Source: Phlyctochytrium arcticum | Taxonomy: Eukaryota > Chytridiomycota > Chytridiomycetes > Chytridiales > Chytridiaceae | Length of the DNA: 64,000 nt | Reading direction: 5' to 3' | Assembly: GCA_025602905.1 (NCBI GenBank) | Contig: JAHLKI010000003.1 | Location: 1,302,001 to 1,366,000, forward strand | Shown: positions 1 through 11,222 of the stretch, piece after piece | How positions within the stretch are numbered: position 1 is the first letter of the stretch | Layout of the letters: each line of letters begins with the position of its first letter | Position numbers and translations under genes: made by a program | The notes under the pieces: generated by a model | The model's database searches: none | What the model was told of the DNA's origin: nothing | What the model saw: the letters and a program-made list of their open reading frames with translations, nothing else

Positions 1-255
1 AATTCGCAATTCTCTCTGTCCTTCCTTTCCGTTGTTTCTCTTTTCCCAATTTTTGTTTTTGTCACTACCGTGCTTCTCTTTACTTTATATTTTCTCTCGT
101 TTACTTTTTACTATTCTCCAGTCTAAACCTGAGTGTTAGGGGGTCTGGGGGTACCCGTCAATTGGGGGAACTCAGGGGGCATTTTTGCATGAAGCCAGCT
201 GGCGGTGGTTGATGTGGTATTGAAGGGGGAATGCTGAAGTCAAGTAGAAGGTGTT
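1..255. other. left edge, no recognisable gene
   Basis: Pyrimidine-rich, mixed sequence upstream of the first readable piece of gypsy element E1. It should hold the 5' part of E1 (gag and start of the protease), but no gag, zinc knuckle, LTR or primer-binding site can be read. E1 is therefore either truncated or badly decayed on this side. Confidence 0.4.
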
Positions 256-265
256 TCTTCTGGCT

Positions 266-1592
266 CCGCTACGCGTGAACTTGATTCTTGGCCTACCACT
301 GTTCAAGTGGCTGAACGACGTGTCATTGAACGACGAGCGAGGTCACTGTTAAATGGTGTTCACGCACAAGCCAGGGGAAAGAATGCAATTAACAGCAAAG
401 CCCACAAACCGAAGGTGGGAGAAGCCCACACGCAATGCAATTCACCTCCGGGAATGGGATAGAACACGATCAAGGTTCACCCCGACAACTAAACCATTCT
501 CATGGGTACTGACAGAGTCCCAACTGGCAAGATTGGTCCGGAAGAAAAGTGTCGCTCAGGTGTTTGCAGTACTGGTGCGACGCTGGGATGAAGCCCAGTT
601 AGTGCAACCGGTTCAGGTGGATCCATTGGAAATGATAGCACAAGATCATCCCTTGGGGACGGTAGTAGAGAAATACCGCCATGATCTTTTTCGAGAAAAT
701 ACGGACCAACCGGATAGAGGTGACAACAATTTTCGGATCGAGACACTCCCCGGGTCAAAGCCTGCATTCCTATCCTTACGACACATGGCCGAGGATGAGA
801 GTGGAGAGCTCAGGAAACAGATCGAAAGTTTGTTGAACAAGGGATGAATACGACATTCGGAATCTCCGTGGGGTGCCGCGGTATTGTTCGCCAAGAAGAA
901 AGATGGCGGGCTCCGCTGCTGCATAGATTACCAAAGGCTGAATGCCCAGACGAAAAAGGATCGTACACCCATGCTGAATCTTGCGGAACTCGGAGACCGG
1001 CTCACCGGATAGAAGTACTTCACCAGTGTCAACATCAGGGATGCATATCATTGCATCAGAATGCACCCTGATGATATCGGGAAAACAGCCTTTGGGACTC
1101 AGTTTGGACACTTTGAATACTTGGTGATGCCATTTGGGTTGACAAATGTGCCGGCAACATTCCAACGCAGGATGAACAAGGTTCTTGGTGACCTCTTTGA
1201 CAAGTTCGTAGTGTCGTACTTGGACGACATTCTGATTTACTCGGACACCCTCGAAGAGCATCGACAGCATGTCGATGTCGTATTGAAGCGCCTCCAGGAC
1301 CACAAAGTGTTCGTGAAACTGTTGAAATGCGCATGGGTGGTCACCAAAGTAGAATTCTGTGGCCACGTTGTATCGGCCAAAGGATTCAGGATTGCCCCAA
1401 GCAAGATTCAATGGGTGCAGGAGTGGGGACGACCTTCGAATTGGCGTGAGGTTGCGTCATTTTTGGGAATGACAAACTACCTGAGCAAGTATGTGGATTG
1501 GTATGCCGAAATAGCAATGCCGTTGTTGCAGCTACAGTCTCCCCAAAGTGTGTTCAAGTGGGGCGAAGAACAAGAGTTAGCCTTTAGCGCAT
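266..1592 (+). pseudogene. E1 pol, part 1: protease tail and reverse transcriptase
   Basis: Around 266-355 the frame reads LRVNLILGLPLF, the end of a retropepsin domain, matching [12 protein letters not shown] in E2. From 353 one frame carries the protease-RT linker and most of the reverse transcriptase: [13 protein letters not shown], then VMPFGLTNVPATFQR and the catalytic box SYLDDILIYSD near 1216-1248. Two in-frame stops break it, a TGA at 845-847 where relatives have Trp and a TAG at 1010-1012. The segment ends at the target duplication of MULE-1, and the protein resumes at 3912. Element type is certain; family assignment is by motif only. Confidence 0.85.
1584..1592. repeat. 9-bp target duplication of MULE-1, left copy
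   Basis: TTAGCGCAT directly precedes the left terminal repeat and recurs at 3903-3911 directly after the right one. Nine base pairs is the usual length for Mutator-like elements. Deleting one copy plus the element rejoins the E1 frame as AFSALKDA. Confidence 0.95.
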
Positions 1593-1700
1593 GAGAAAAC
1601 GTCTGATATACTGTACCCCTGTTTCTGCTCGAAATATTAAAATGCCCCTTTTTTTCCAAAAATCCTCAAATGCCCTTGTTTTTGGGGTGATAATGGAACA
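1593..1700 (+). repeat. MULE-1 left terminal inverted repeat
   Basis: Pairs with 3798-3902 on the opposite strand. The two arms agree along the ATGCCC-rich core and the TTGTTTTTGGGGTGATAA block, with scattered mismatches and the CTGTA insertion on this side only. Confidence 0.9.
1611..1615. other. CTGTA insertion (TA excision-type footprint) in MULE-1 terminal repeat
   Basis: The left arm reads GATATA-CTGTA-CCCCTG, the right arm GATATA-CCCCTG. Arms of one element start out matching, so this is a 5-bp insertion after a TA, giving TACTGTA. Confidence 0.85.
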
Positions 1701-1851
1701 TATCTGGTATAGACCACCATTCACTGCCACCTGTCTGATTCAGTTTTCTCACACGAAAAACGCAACGAAAACCATGAAAATACCATACAAATTACACAAA
1801 GGAAGTGTCTCTCTAGCATGCTACCATACATTATGTCCCTAGCAATGTCAA

Positions 1852-3671
1852 TCATCGATGAGCCTCACGACATGTGCGACGACTATGTCCCCGCTCTCCG
1901 CAAGTGCGACAACCTTGGTCCGAGGGAGTAGCTCCAGCTTGGGAAGATCCCTGCATTCCACTCTCCCTGCGACGAGTCTTCGGACGGCCTCGAGGACGTT
2001 TTACAACGGGAGGGTTTAGAACGTCTTTGGGAAGGTCTTCCAGAGTGACAGGGGCGTACGGGTGGCCATAGGCTGCGTTGTAGGTATCGATGGAGTAGAC
2101 GGATCCTACAAGCGAGACCGGTGATGCTCTCACTGCATTACCAAATGCGCATGCATGCTCGCATGGTATCCACATGAGTTGGAACTCTTTGCAAGAGCAA
2201 CGACCCTTAGAACTCGCCCCGGTTGAAAGATTGACCGCATATTGCTTTGCAGTCCTGCTGGATACAACAATGCCATCGGTAGTGGTGGCGCGCCGAGGGG
2301 TGAAAGATCGGCTGTGTAGAATGTCCTTTCGCAGGGTTTCCTCAACGGAGGGTGTCATAGTCCCCCGCCATGCCAGGGATTCTTGAGCTCGGTCATAAAA
2401 CTTCCCCATTTGATGCAGGTAGATCGAATGTACCATTTCAAGTGCTGGAAGGGTCCGAATCTCACGTAAAAGGGCGTTGGCAATCTCTGCCAGGTTTGAA
2501 GTAACATGTCCAAATCGCCTCCCAGTCACTGCATACGTAGCCCATCGCTCGTGGGGATTCTCGTCAATGTCATCTGCGGCTGCTGCATTCGTCGTGCAGA
2601 TCTCAGCCATAATCTCCAGAAACTTGGTTTCTGTGTCTGGAAGAAGGCCTTTGAAATTAGGCCTTGCTCAAGTAGACGTGTCGGTGATGTCGCAATGAAC
2701 CTACCCGCGTATGCGCATCTCCAAAATATCCTTTTCATCTGCAGGCCGTATCTATTCTGGACGTTCATTGAGATATGATAACAACACCAAGCGGGATAGG
2801 CATCAGGTGTCTGTGTTTCTAGCGCGTTTATAAGCCCTTTCTCTCGGTCATTGATGATAACAGTTTGGTTGCTGTTCAAGGTTGGCTGGGCGGCAGATAG
2901 ATGTTGAAGGAACCAGGTCCATGTTTCCTCACATTCGTGACGAACCAGGGCCCAAGCAAGAACAACCAACTTATCTTCGCCATCCATAGTGCACGCAAGT
3001 AGCAAAGTTTGTATGAATCTGTTCTTGGTGAAGGTTCCATCCGTTGCAAGAAATTTGCAGTTATGAGACCAAAAATGCTTGGCTCTTCCAGTACAAATGA
3101 AGACGCTGCGAAAGTGTTGTGCGTATGTTTGGGCAGCGTCAGGTAAGATTGCTGGAAGTTGAATGTTGCTTGCCTTGACAATCGCAGTGGTTTGGGGGTC
3201 CGCTGCCTGTAGGGCTGCACAGTCGGAGCGAAACTTTCGAAACTGCTCTCGTTGATCATCGGCCGATTCAGATAGAAGGGCTTCCTTGACACGTAATGCA
3301 GTGGAGTAGGATGGGACGTTCCCATATTGCTGACGCATGTGTGCCTGAATCTGACTTGGGGTAGTTTTACTAGTAACGACCATTCCAGCTTCAACTGTTT
3401 TGCTGACCCATTTCTTGGCATTCTGAGACCCCCGTTCTTCTTGGAGGTTGCCCACGCATGTATGTTCAGTGTTGAGCTTCGTAATCTTGCAAACTTGATG
3501 ATAATCTACAATTGCCCGCAAGTGAAAGGGACATTCCTCAGCACGACAAGCAAGGACCAAGCGTTTCATATCACGTTTGTCAACACTAAATGAGTATCCA
3601 TGAAGAGACGCATGGTCTGCTGCAGCTTGCACGACGGCGTCAAAGTTGTCAAAGGGAGTGCCAACCTCCAT
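1852..3671 (-). CDS. MULE-1 transposase (Mutator-like, SWIM zinc finger), intact
   Basis: Two exons on the minus strand, 3671-2705 and 2636-1852, with a 67-nt GT-AG intron (2704-2637). Together they give 584 codons including the stop, with no interruption. The intron position matches MULE-2. The N-terminal third has a FAR1/MuDR-like Cys-rich region (LVLACRAEECPFHLRAI). The DDE core starts at FLATDGTFTKNRF, followed by VIINDREKG and SNLAEIANALL. A SWIM finger, CSCKEFQLMWIPCEHACAF, and a C-terminal zinc knuckle, CRTCGERGHSRRTC, close the protein. It should bind the terminal repeats and catalyse cut-and-paste transposition in the nucleus. The start at 3671 is chosen because MULE-2 begins at the same point. 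Confidence 0.9.
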
Positions 3672-3797
3672 GATTTGCAGTGGCAGACTGTTGAACTGTT
3701 GAAACTTCAGGATCTTGAATCTTAGGATCGATCTCAGCTGGGATCTCAGCCAGATGAGGCCCAGATCCGACGTACAACTGAAATGAACTTCTGCGCC

Positions 3798-3902
3798 AGC
3801 CATATTATCATCCCAAAAACAAGGGCATTTTAAGATTTTTTGGAAAAAAAGGTGCATTTTAGAGATTTCAAGCAGAAACAGGGGTATATCAGACGTTTTC
3901 TC
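3798..3902 (-). repeat. MULE-1 right terminal inverted repeat
   Basis: Reverse complement starts GAGAAAACGTCTGATATA and lacks the CTGTA present in the left arm. It is followed by TTAGCGCAT. Confidence 0.9.
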
Positions 3903-3911
3903 TTAGCGCAT
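3903..3911. repeat. 9-bp target duplication of MULE-1, right copy
   Basis: TTAGCGCAT, identical to 1584-1592. Confidence 0.95.
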
Positions 3912-4147
3912 TGAAGGATGCCATCAGCTCAGCACCCACCTTGGCACTGTACGACCCAAGCCAGCCAACGTACGTATATACCGATGCATCAGGATGTGCA
4001 ATATTAGGATGTTTGGCTCAACCGGCTCAGGACAATGATGTGTTACCATCCCTGTTACCATTGACAATCACCGGGCTCAGGAACCTACAGAAGTTACGTC
4101 CGATATCGTACATCGCGCGGAAGTTGCAGGATGCGGAGACTCCATAT

Positions 4148-4152
4148 CCCGT
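4148..4152. repeat. 5-bp target duplication of solo LTR, left
   Basis: CCCGT, repeated at 4445-4449. Five bases is the usual duplication made by gypsy integrases. Confidence 0.9.
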
Positions 4153-4444
4153 TGTGACGGGTTCTGGTTCTTTTATACTAGCGGCAGGCGGCCGAATGAC
4201 ATGTGTCATTGGTCCCTGAGAGCGGTAGCACTTATTACGGCGCGAGCTGGCATGCGCCACACTCGTGACAGGTTTTCTTCCATCATAAAGTACTCTGATA
4301 GCATTAGACATACTGTAACTTTAAGTGTTTTTTGACCATTACACTACCCGAACTCTCGCAACCTGGGAAGTTGCATATAGCGCCCATTTTACTTTTCTTT
4401 GAGCCCCTTTCTTTCATCAGACCGATCCCCCTGACCCCTTTGCA
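4153..4444 (+). mobile_element. solo LTR of the E2 gypsy family
   Basis: 292 bp, starting TGTGACGGGTTCTGG and ending CCCCTTTGCA, clearly related along its whole length to the two LTRs of E2 (45337-45624 and 52058-52344). Flanked by CCCGT on both sides. It is a single LTR without internal sequence, the usual product of recombination between the two LTRs of a full element. It carries a 5-bp CTGTA insertion at 4313-4317 that neither E2 LTR has. Confidence 0.95.
4313..4317. other. CTGTA insertion in the solo LTR
   Basis: This copy reads AGACATA-CTGTA-ACTTTAAG; both E2 LTRs read AGACATAACTTTAAG. The insertion sits after TA and yields TACTGTA. Confidence 0.9.
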
Positions 4445-4449
4445 CCCGT
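4445..4449. repeat. 5-bp target duplication of solo LTR, right
   Basis: CCCGT, identical to 4148-4152. Confidence 0.9.
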
Positions 4450-4640
4450 GCACGAACAGGAATTGTCAGCGTTGGTCAAAACGTTGTGGTCGTTTTGTCC
4501 ATACCTAGTTGGACGCCGGTTTCGATGCTTCAGTGACCACCGATCGTTGACATTCCTACAGCAACAACCAAACTTGAGTACCGCGCCAACCGGGCCCATA
4601 CCTACAAACTACTTGGATTTTATAAGCAACACAATCGGGT

Positions 4641-6284
4641 ATACAAAAAAGTTGACATCAACCATGACGCACCTGCAACAATGTTCGACACCACAACAGT
4701 AGTGACAAATATCAAGAAAGAAGATCCAGAGTACGAAGCTCTCGCGAAAACAATTCATGCCTCCAGCAGCACACATTGGTAGCCGGAGATGCCTGCGGGC
4801 AGGAATCAGTCATGGTCAATGGCACAGTTCAGTTGAACGGTTGTTACTAAATTTCATTCTCTTCCGCAGCGGTGGCAGGTCCATCATGGTCAGCTTGAGG
4901 CAATTCTTCTGCGATATCCATAGGATTGCTAGGCCTGCAAACGTATTATAAACAAATGCAAATTGAAAGGCACTTTTGCCCTTACATCTGGCCATCCGAG
5001 TCCATTCCACCCATTGTGGACGTGGCAGGATTTATAAATCGTCTATGTGTGTTCGTACAGGGCGTTTGCAAAGTTTGAACAAAATGCAATGCCTAAATGG
5101 CAGAAGCTCTGACTCGGACTCCGACTTGGACAAGGCTTGACAAGCGGAGATCGGTGGCTGTGGACAAAATAGTTCTCATTTTGGCCATAATTGCCTCTAC
5201 CTTACTGGGGGCGTTGTTTTAAGTTTTGATGCCAGGCATCACTTTAACAACTTCCTTGATGTATAGCGTGCCGTATTACGTAAGCCTCCGCCTAAAGCTC
5301 AACTGCCCGGAGATCCACTGTGTTTACATAATTTGGAAGTTCCAACAAGTTACTGCCAAGATGGTGGCAAGATTGCAAGACCAGGGTATGCTTTTCACTT
5401 CAGAACTTTTTTTGGACTACTGTATGATATATTCAAACATTGATAGGGAGAGTATTTTTTACAAGAGAGACCACAACTTTTTGGGAGACTTTTTGTTGAA
5501 ATATGACCGAAGATTCTTCTTCGGTGGCTGGTATTGTGCGCAATTCACTGCCTTGCCATTGCAGGTGATCTTCTTGTTTTTGCAGTTGTTGCAAGCCTTG
5601 AGCCGGGGTTGTTTTTACTGGGCCGTAGCTGTGGTCGTGGTTGTTTTGGTGGGTGTACTGTCAGCGGAATCCTGGACGTGTAGTGGCCTTTGGGTGGTGG
5701 GTGATGTGCTACGCTTCCTTTTGTACCCAGTGGCGGCAGGTTCCGTGGTTATGCGGTCGTTGGCTGACGAGATTGCTTGGAGTGATGGGGCCTCTGACAT
5801 TACGGCGGGTGTGAAGGATGTGGATGGTCGAGACAGCGTGGCGGTGGGAGTGGTGGGTGCGGGGGAAGGAGCAGGGGATGCCAGTTCCGCTTTCTCGAGG
5901 GCAATTCGCTGAAGCCCTTTGGCAAGACCGGGCACACTCGTATTGCGGAATTCCATTGGGTTGTTTTTCTTCCCCATGTCAAGGAGCATCCTCTAGGTGT
6001 GCTTGGGATTTTGGACCTTGAGTGATGCGAGATACTCAATGCTCCAGTGGCGTTGATGGTGCGGGTGTTGGCTCATCGGAACTGGTATCCATTTCGCTGC
6101 GGTTGCCGTTGCTGACCTCTTTGGGTGCAAGCTCAGAGTAGATGATTCGTCTAATAACTCTTGTCCTTCCCAAGATGCTTCGGAGCTTTCGTCTGCGTAT
6201 GTGGCTGCCAATCGTTCTTTTTAAGGAAGCAAATCTGATCTATATCCATGTGGGTAAGTTCATAGTTGTTGCACTCTGTACCTT
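4641..6284. other. 1.6 kb without a supported gene
   Basis: No family motif seen on either strand. A minus-strand frame at 5989-5615 (124 codons, rich in Ser, Pro and Thr, with KRKRSTSP) follows the end of FamX-1 and could be a low-complexity exon. The plus-strand frame across it at 5226-5912 looks antisense. A TACTGTA heptamer lies at 5418-5424 but has no second copy to compare. Confidence 0.4.
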
Positions 6285-8812
6285 TTAACAAGAGGCATCA
6301 CGTTTAGCCTTTTTCCGTAGAGCGTCAAATTGCCTGTCAATCACTTCCTGGGTACGATGCGAGAGCTTGTCGGTCAACATAGCCGTGAGATGCGTCAGTT
6401 GGCAGAAGCGCTCCTGCTTCCAGGTGAGTTTGGTGGCGGCCAATGTGTCGAATAGTTTCTGAGTGACCCCTTTCTCGAATACAGCCAGATATTCGTCTTC
6501 TGACCGTTGCTTGGGAAGCCGCTGCAGTTGTACCACTGGGATTGAAGATTCTGGCGCCTCAAGCCAGTCTTCTTCTGCTGGAGACGGCTTGTTCTTGTGG
6601 ATGAGATGGGCAACCGCCGCATTGTACAGGATGAAGGTGGCAATGGGACATGTGGTGATTTGGAACTTTTCTCCCTCTTCAGTGGGTATATCTTGTCGTT
6701 GGCGAAGTGCGCCCCGAAAGAGGGTATACTCCTTTGTGATCGGACGGCATTGTGCTTCTTGGCGTTCACCTCCCTCGGTCCGGCTTTGGTGGAGTTCCTT
6801 GCATGGAAGAATGTCTGAATGGTTTGGGGACCTGCTGGCTGCTCCGTTTGCACACCGTTCTCGTTAGATTGTCTGGGCTGGGCCACACCGTAGGGGAAGT
6901 TCCGGTCCGACACCAAGATAGTTGCTGGATCCTTGGATCTGGTGGCCTCGCCGGTCTCCTTGAGCTTGTTCAAGATGGTCAAGGCAAAGTCGAGTTGGGG
7001 CGTTGGCGCCAGCAGGTTGTTGGTCAGGAGGGGGAGCTTGAGCAGTGCTAGAATATCCATTTGGTAGAGGTTCGGAATCCGGCTAACCAGCTGGCCAACT
7101 TCGATGTTCCTCGGAAGAAGAGGTGATTAAGTTAGCTATGTGATCTTGGAAGTGCGCAATAATATTTCTGGTAGATACTCACCGCAACAACAAAACAGTA
7201 CAGAATCCGAACTGCCGACTTTGGTCCCATTTTGCGCTTCGATAATTGAGAGAGGAGGTTGTTGGTGCTTTCCACCCCGCTGGAGTGCAAGAGTTTCCAT
7301 TGGGTGTCTTGTTTGTAATGGAAATTGTTCCGGCTGTCCATACTCACGAAGCCATTGGCGATGAGGAATGTCTTGTTCTTGACGGATCCTTGCCACTCCT
7401 TCCGGGCATCAGATCCTTGGTTCAGGTCGGCCCGGACCACCGTGTTGCAGGCAGCTTTGAAGTCTTTCGCCGCTTGGGTGTGTTCCTTTAGCTCGCCTTC
7501 GGTGTAGTAGAGTGCCTCCCTGAGCTTGTTTGATATGGAACTGGTGACACCTTTGCCACTGATTTTCTCGTTGATTCTATACAGGGAGTCGTTAGTACCG
7601 CCTCAACAAGAGCATGAAGACAGGGCAAAGTGATAGCAGACCTTTGGAAGAGGTGGAAGGGATCCTGCTTCGGCTTGTAGTGCGGTCCCAAGACCTTGAT
7701 GATGTTTTTGTCCCGGGTAACTTAGTCACATACCACAATGATTGGCCCGGCTTCTACTCATCAAATTGTATTGGGAGATTCAGACTTGCAACAACAGTGA
7801 ATACAAGCAACACACACCTCTTGGTATGATCCCATGCGCTTCGCTGACGGTTTTGATTCTCTCCAATACGGGACCTCCGCACGCATGGCTCTCCTTTTCG
7901 AGAAGATCGCATGCCATGCTCTGTCCGACTTCGTTCTGCACGATGTTCACCAGCTTCAGTTCTTGGGGGGTGACGAGTGAGTGAGTTTCGGGATCTTTGG
8001 CGTGCATCTTGCCCGGATACTTTTGGCTGGCGTCATACAGCACATGATGGCTTTGTTGGCTACCACCCTTTCCATCATGACCTTGGCAATGGCATGCATA
8101 GGGGATGTGAAGAAGAGCTAAGCATCTTGCATGGCGCGGGGATCGATTGACTCATGTTCCATCACGTATTGTTCAAAGGACCACAGTTGAGGCTTCTGTT
8201 CCGTATCGGCTAGCGCAAACTCTTTGTTGACGCGGGCGGTGTGTTCGACCCAAAGATCACCGTAGCGAGCCATGCGCTGGGTGTTGCCGGCTTTTGCGAG
8301 TCCGGCAATTCCTTTGGGCAACGTGGATGCCGCGAAACAATTGACGGGTGATTGCGGTCTTGTGGGAGAAGTAGAACGGGCAGCGGTTCGCAATGGCAGG
8401 ACCAACTTTCAGGAGGAAAGAGTCGGTGATGGTGGTAAACTGAGTTCCTTTCAGTGGGCAAGTGTCGGCGATGTACAGGATGTCGATGCAGTAACTACAG
8501 TCTTGTCCAATACTGGACAAGTATTCCTTGACTGAAGAAACAAAAGACACCTTCAAGTTAGTTTTGGGACTGTTGGGAGCCTCTATGATAATACTTACTC
8601 TTTGGAACACAGTGGTCATGGTTGCATTGACGGCAGGGAGGGATCTTGTTTTTGAAGAAGAGCTCAGGGGTCCAAGGAAAGACAGGCCGGGTGAACAGTG
8701 AGTGGTTGGTGGTGAGGAATTTATTGTCTTCAGGGAAGATGATGGCGGCCTGAAAGGTCTTGTTTGTGAGGGCCTGTTTGAAAGTCCCAGTGATGAGCTG
8801 TTGTTTGGACAT
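6285..8812 (-). pseudogene. FamX-1: cysteine-rich domain plus RNase H-like transposase-type protein, broken
   Basis: A multi-exon gene from ATG 8812 to a stop at 6285. The first exon ends with IPPCRQCNHDHCVPK; a GTAAGT...CAG intron (about 8611-8534) leads into CSYCIDILYIADTCPLKG and FPFY-type aromatic residues. This Cys layout resembles a fungal domain I know as DUF6729. After a frameshift near 8320 come LYDASQKYPGKM and IVQNEVGQ (about 8043-7800), the form of an RNase H-fold first strand, then DPFHLFQRINEKI and LLHSSGVESTNNLLSQL (about 7290-7210), a motif typical of transposase C-terminal helices. The last exon ends RTQEVIDRQFDALRKK. Related to FamX-2 and FamX-3. No terminal repeats identified. 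A transposase-like role is inferred. Confidence 0.55.
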
Positions 8813-9998
8813 GGCGCGCAGAAATGAAGGTTTGGAAGCAGGGGAAGGGAGAAGACTGGAAGCAAGGGATTGTTGATGGTGAAGAATGGTGGGTGCCGGG
8901 GGGCAATGGCTCCCTTTTTAAAGGCACTGCGCTGAGCTCAGGCCAGCGTTGGAATTTGGATCTGGACTTTGCAGATATCTCTGCCGTTCCGTTTCATTTT
9001 GTTCCATGAGATATCATATTCCTTTTACCTTTCCATCTTGGCAAACAAACTCCGCCATGTTATATACCAATAATAACAATATTATTTACTTTACCGTGCC
9101 ATTCCATCTTTTACATAACAGTCAAACGGCAGCGTTGTCTTTGCAATACCTTTCACCCATACGGTCTATCATTGGCATTAAAGATGAAAGTTTGATGACC
9201 ATCGCGTCCATCTCTGATTTCCATGGGAGGATCAAGACCACGACAAGGCACCGCACACGGTCAAGTCTTGAGGCATTTATTGTTATATACCTGCTGCATT
9301 TTGGAAGTTTATTGCAAACATCTGTGATGTTCCGAGATCATATTCCGCCTTCCTCTTCGTCTCAACACACTTGAAATTTTCTTCACCCATATGGCACTAA
9401 TCGAGTCAATCTTATTACTTTATCATACCATCCACCATTACATATCGTGCATAACGGCAGAACAGCCGCTGTCTCTTTGCAATGCCCTATTCCAATATTG
9501 ACATCATTGACAGGAAAGTTTGATGACCATTGCATCTATCTTCAAAACTATGAACCGCAGATGTCCAAGTATGGAGGCTTCATTTGCTATCTACCTACAA
9601 TAGTTTGAAAGGCTATTGCGTCCTGGACTGGTGGCAGAGTGCCGCTTTCCTCTAATGCAACGATGATTGAAAGAGGGACCCGATCCACATGCATTTTGAT
9701 CTATTTCCAATCCTTTTTATTGGACAAAAGGGAGTCTCAGAGACACGCAAACTCCGGCAACAGGTATCTAATTGAGCTATGGTTCAAGTCTGCTGCGCGT
9801 TCTAGAGTCCACCATGGCAAGTATAAAGAAAAACGCGACATGTTGCACTCCAGACACCCCATGCAATTTGCGTTGCCCCCGCCTCACTGTTCCACACAAA
9901 TAACACCTTTTCGGACAACGTTTTTTGTTGGTGTTCTCTTTGTACTGACAGTGGTGTACAATGAGCCTATGAACCATGTTTGTTTATGCTCATGCACT
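8813..9998. repeat. diverged direct duplication, about 9050-9340 and 9400-9640
   Basis: Two AT-rich stretches share order and wording: TTATTACTTTA..., then ...GGCAG...GTCTTTGCAAT, then GAAAGTTTGATGACCAT, at about the same spacing. No open frame stands out. The copies are old and gapped. Confidence 0.6.
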
Positions 9999-10001
9999 TT
10001 C

Positions 10002-10530
10002 ACAGAGACAAATGTAAACCAAACACAGAGGAAGTCTGCAAAAAAATGGCAGAGGTCCCATATACAGAATGCCCCTGGTCATACTCACCACTAATTCCAT
10101 TGAGCGCTCCTCTAAAACCATGGCTATGTGCAAACCCCCCTCCCATCTTGGGTTGGCTTCGCAAATCAAGGCTGTGTGCAACACCCGCCCAGTCGACGCC
10201 ATCCCACCATTGATGCTCGTTCCCTCCATCACTCGCAAACGGCCATGCCAAGATGCCATCTGTTTTCCCATGCTCAGGCCATGCCAAGACGTAATCTGGC
10301 TTTGGGACTCGGCCTACGGCCTGAAGAATTTGCCCAGAGATTTCAACTCAAGGCCCTCCATCACTCACCAATTGCCATGCCAAGATGCAATGTGTTTTCT
10401 CACGCGCTTATATGTAGCAAACTTGGCATTGGGACTCGGCCTATGGCCTCAACGCAAGGGGTGGACGGGTGTCCGAACAGGTCACTTGGGGCACGTGTTC
10501 TTTTTTGGACATTGCTATTTTACTATATAG
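10002..10530 (+). repeat. direct repeat D, copy 1
   Basis: Starts ACAGAGACAAATGTAAACC and ends GACATTGCTATTTTACTATATAG. Copy 2 starts 563 bp downstream. Inside, the phrase GGCCATGCCAAGATGCCAT and close variants recur three times per copy. The open frames on both strands seem to be a by-product of the internal repetition. Confidence 0.85.
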
Positions 10531-10564
10531 ACGAGGATATGCCAGTTATGGGGCTAAGCCCAAT

Positions 10565-11109
10565 ACAGAGACGAATGTAAACCAAACACAGAGGAAGTCT
10601 GCAAAAAAATGGCAGAGGTTCCATATACAGAATGCCCCTGGTCATTCTCACTGCCTATTCCATTGAGCGCTCCTCTAAAACCATGGCTGCCAATCCCCCT
10701 CCCATCTTGGGTTGGCTTTGGAAATCAAGGCTGTGTGCAATACCCGCCCAGGCAACGCCATCCCATCATGAATACTTGTTCCCTCCATCACTCCCAAACG
10801 GCCATGCCAAGATGCCATCTTTTCTCCCTCGCTCAGGCCATGCCAAGATTGAATATGGCATTGAGAGTCGGCCTATGGCCTCGAGAATTTGCCCAGAGAT
10901 TTCAACTCAAGGCCCTCCATCACTTACCAACTGCTGCAATGTGTTTCCCCACGCTCATGATTAGCAAACTGGGCTTTGGGACTCGGCCTACGGCCTCGAG
11001 GATTTGCCCAAATATACCAAGTCGCGGGACTTGCGGCGGGAGCAACAGTGTCCGAACAGATCACGTGAGACACGTCATCTTTTTCGGACATTGCTATTAT
11101 ACTATATAG
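10565..11109 (+). repeat. direct repeat D, copy 2
   Basis: Same start and end phrases as copy 1, with indels in the middle. The two copies are in tandem with about 34 bp between them. This could be the remains of a nested duplication or of two solo copies of an unknown element; no target duplication was found. Confidence 0.85.
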
Positions 11110-11222
11110 ATTACCAGTCTGTCAGCACCTCAGAAAGATACTTTACGGTTACGCCTGCAGGAATTTGACAGCACTTCATTCTATCGCTTTCTAGTTGTCA
11201 GGACAGTGAGCATACAGGAACT

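Larger units (their letters stand above)
1593..3902 (-). mobile_element. MULE-1, complete Mutator-like DNA transposon
   Basis: A 2.31-kb element with terminal inverted repeats of about 105 bp starting GAGAAAACGTCTGATATA at both ends, and a perfect 9-bp target duplication. Its single two-exon gene lies on the minus strand and reads without interruption. MULE-2 (44595-53793) is a dead member of the same family: it has related termini ending in the block TTGTTTTTGGGGTGATAA and a transposase with the same intron position. The left terminal repeat differs from the right by a 5-bp CTGTA insertion at 1611-1615. Inserted into the gypsy relic E1. Confidence 0.95.
256..4640 (+). mobile_element. Ty3/gypsy element E1, decayed, split by MULE-1 and a solo LTR
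   Basis: An old gypsy-type retrotransposon readable from the end of its protease to its RNase H domain. It resembles E2 at 45-52 kb in domain order but is clearly a different family. Two later insertions interrupt it: MULE-1 (1593-3902, 9-bp target duplication) and a solo LTR (4153-4444, 5-bp target duplication). If both are removed with one copy of each target duplication, the reading frame runs through both junctions. No LTR of its own, no gag and no integrase were found, so both outer borders are approximate. E1 must be older than the two insertions. Confidence 0.8.
3912..4640 (+). pseudogene. E1 pol, part 2: RNase H region
   Basis: The E1 frame resumes with LKDAISSAPTLALYDP and the RNase H start VYTDASGCAILG. 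It stops at the solo LTR (4153) and resumes at 4450 as HEQELSALVKTLW, then FSDHRSLTFLQQQPNL. Joining across the LTR, minus one CCCGT, gives the expected DAETPYPVHEQEL. After about 4600 the similarity to gypsy proteins stops; the integrase is absent. A frame from about 4592 to 4783 stays open with no recognised match. Confidence 0.8.

Noticed and set aside
541..580. GCAGTA in E1 as a scar
   Set aside because: It encodes FAVLVRRW, matching FAV in E2, without a frame change.
5226..5912. 228-codon plus-strand frame
   Set aside because: No motif; low-complexity Gly/Val run is antisense to a Ser/Pro/Thr-rich minus-strand frame.
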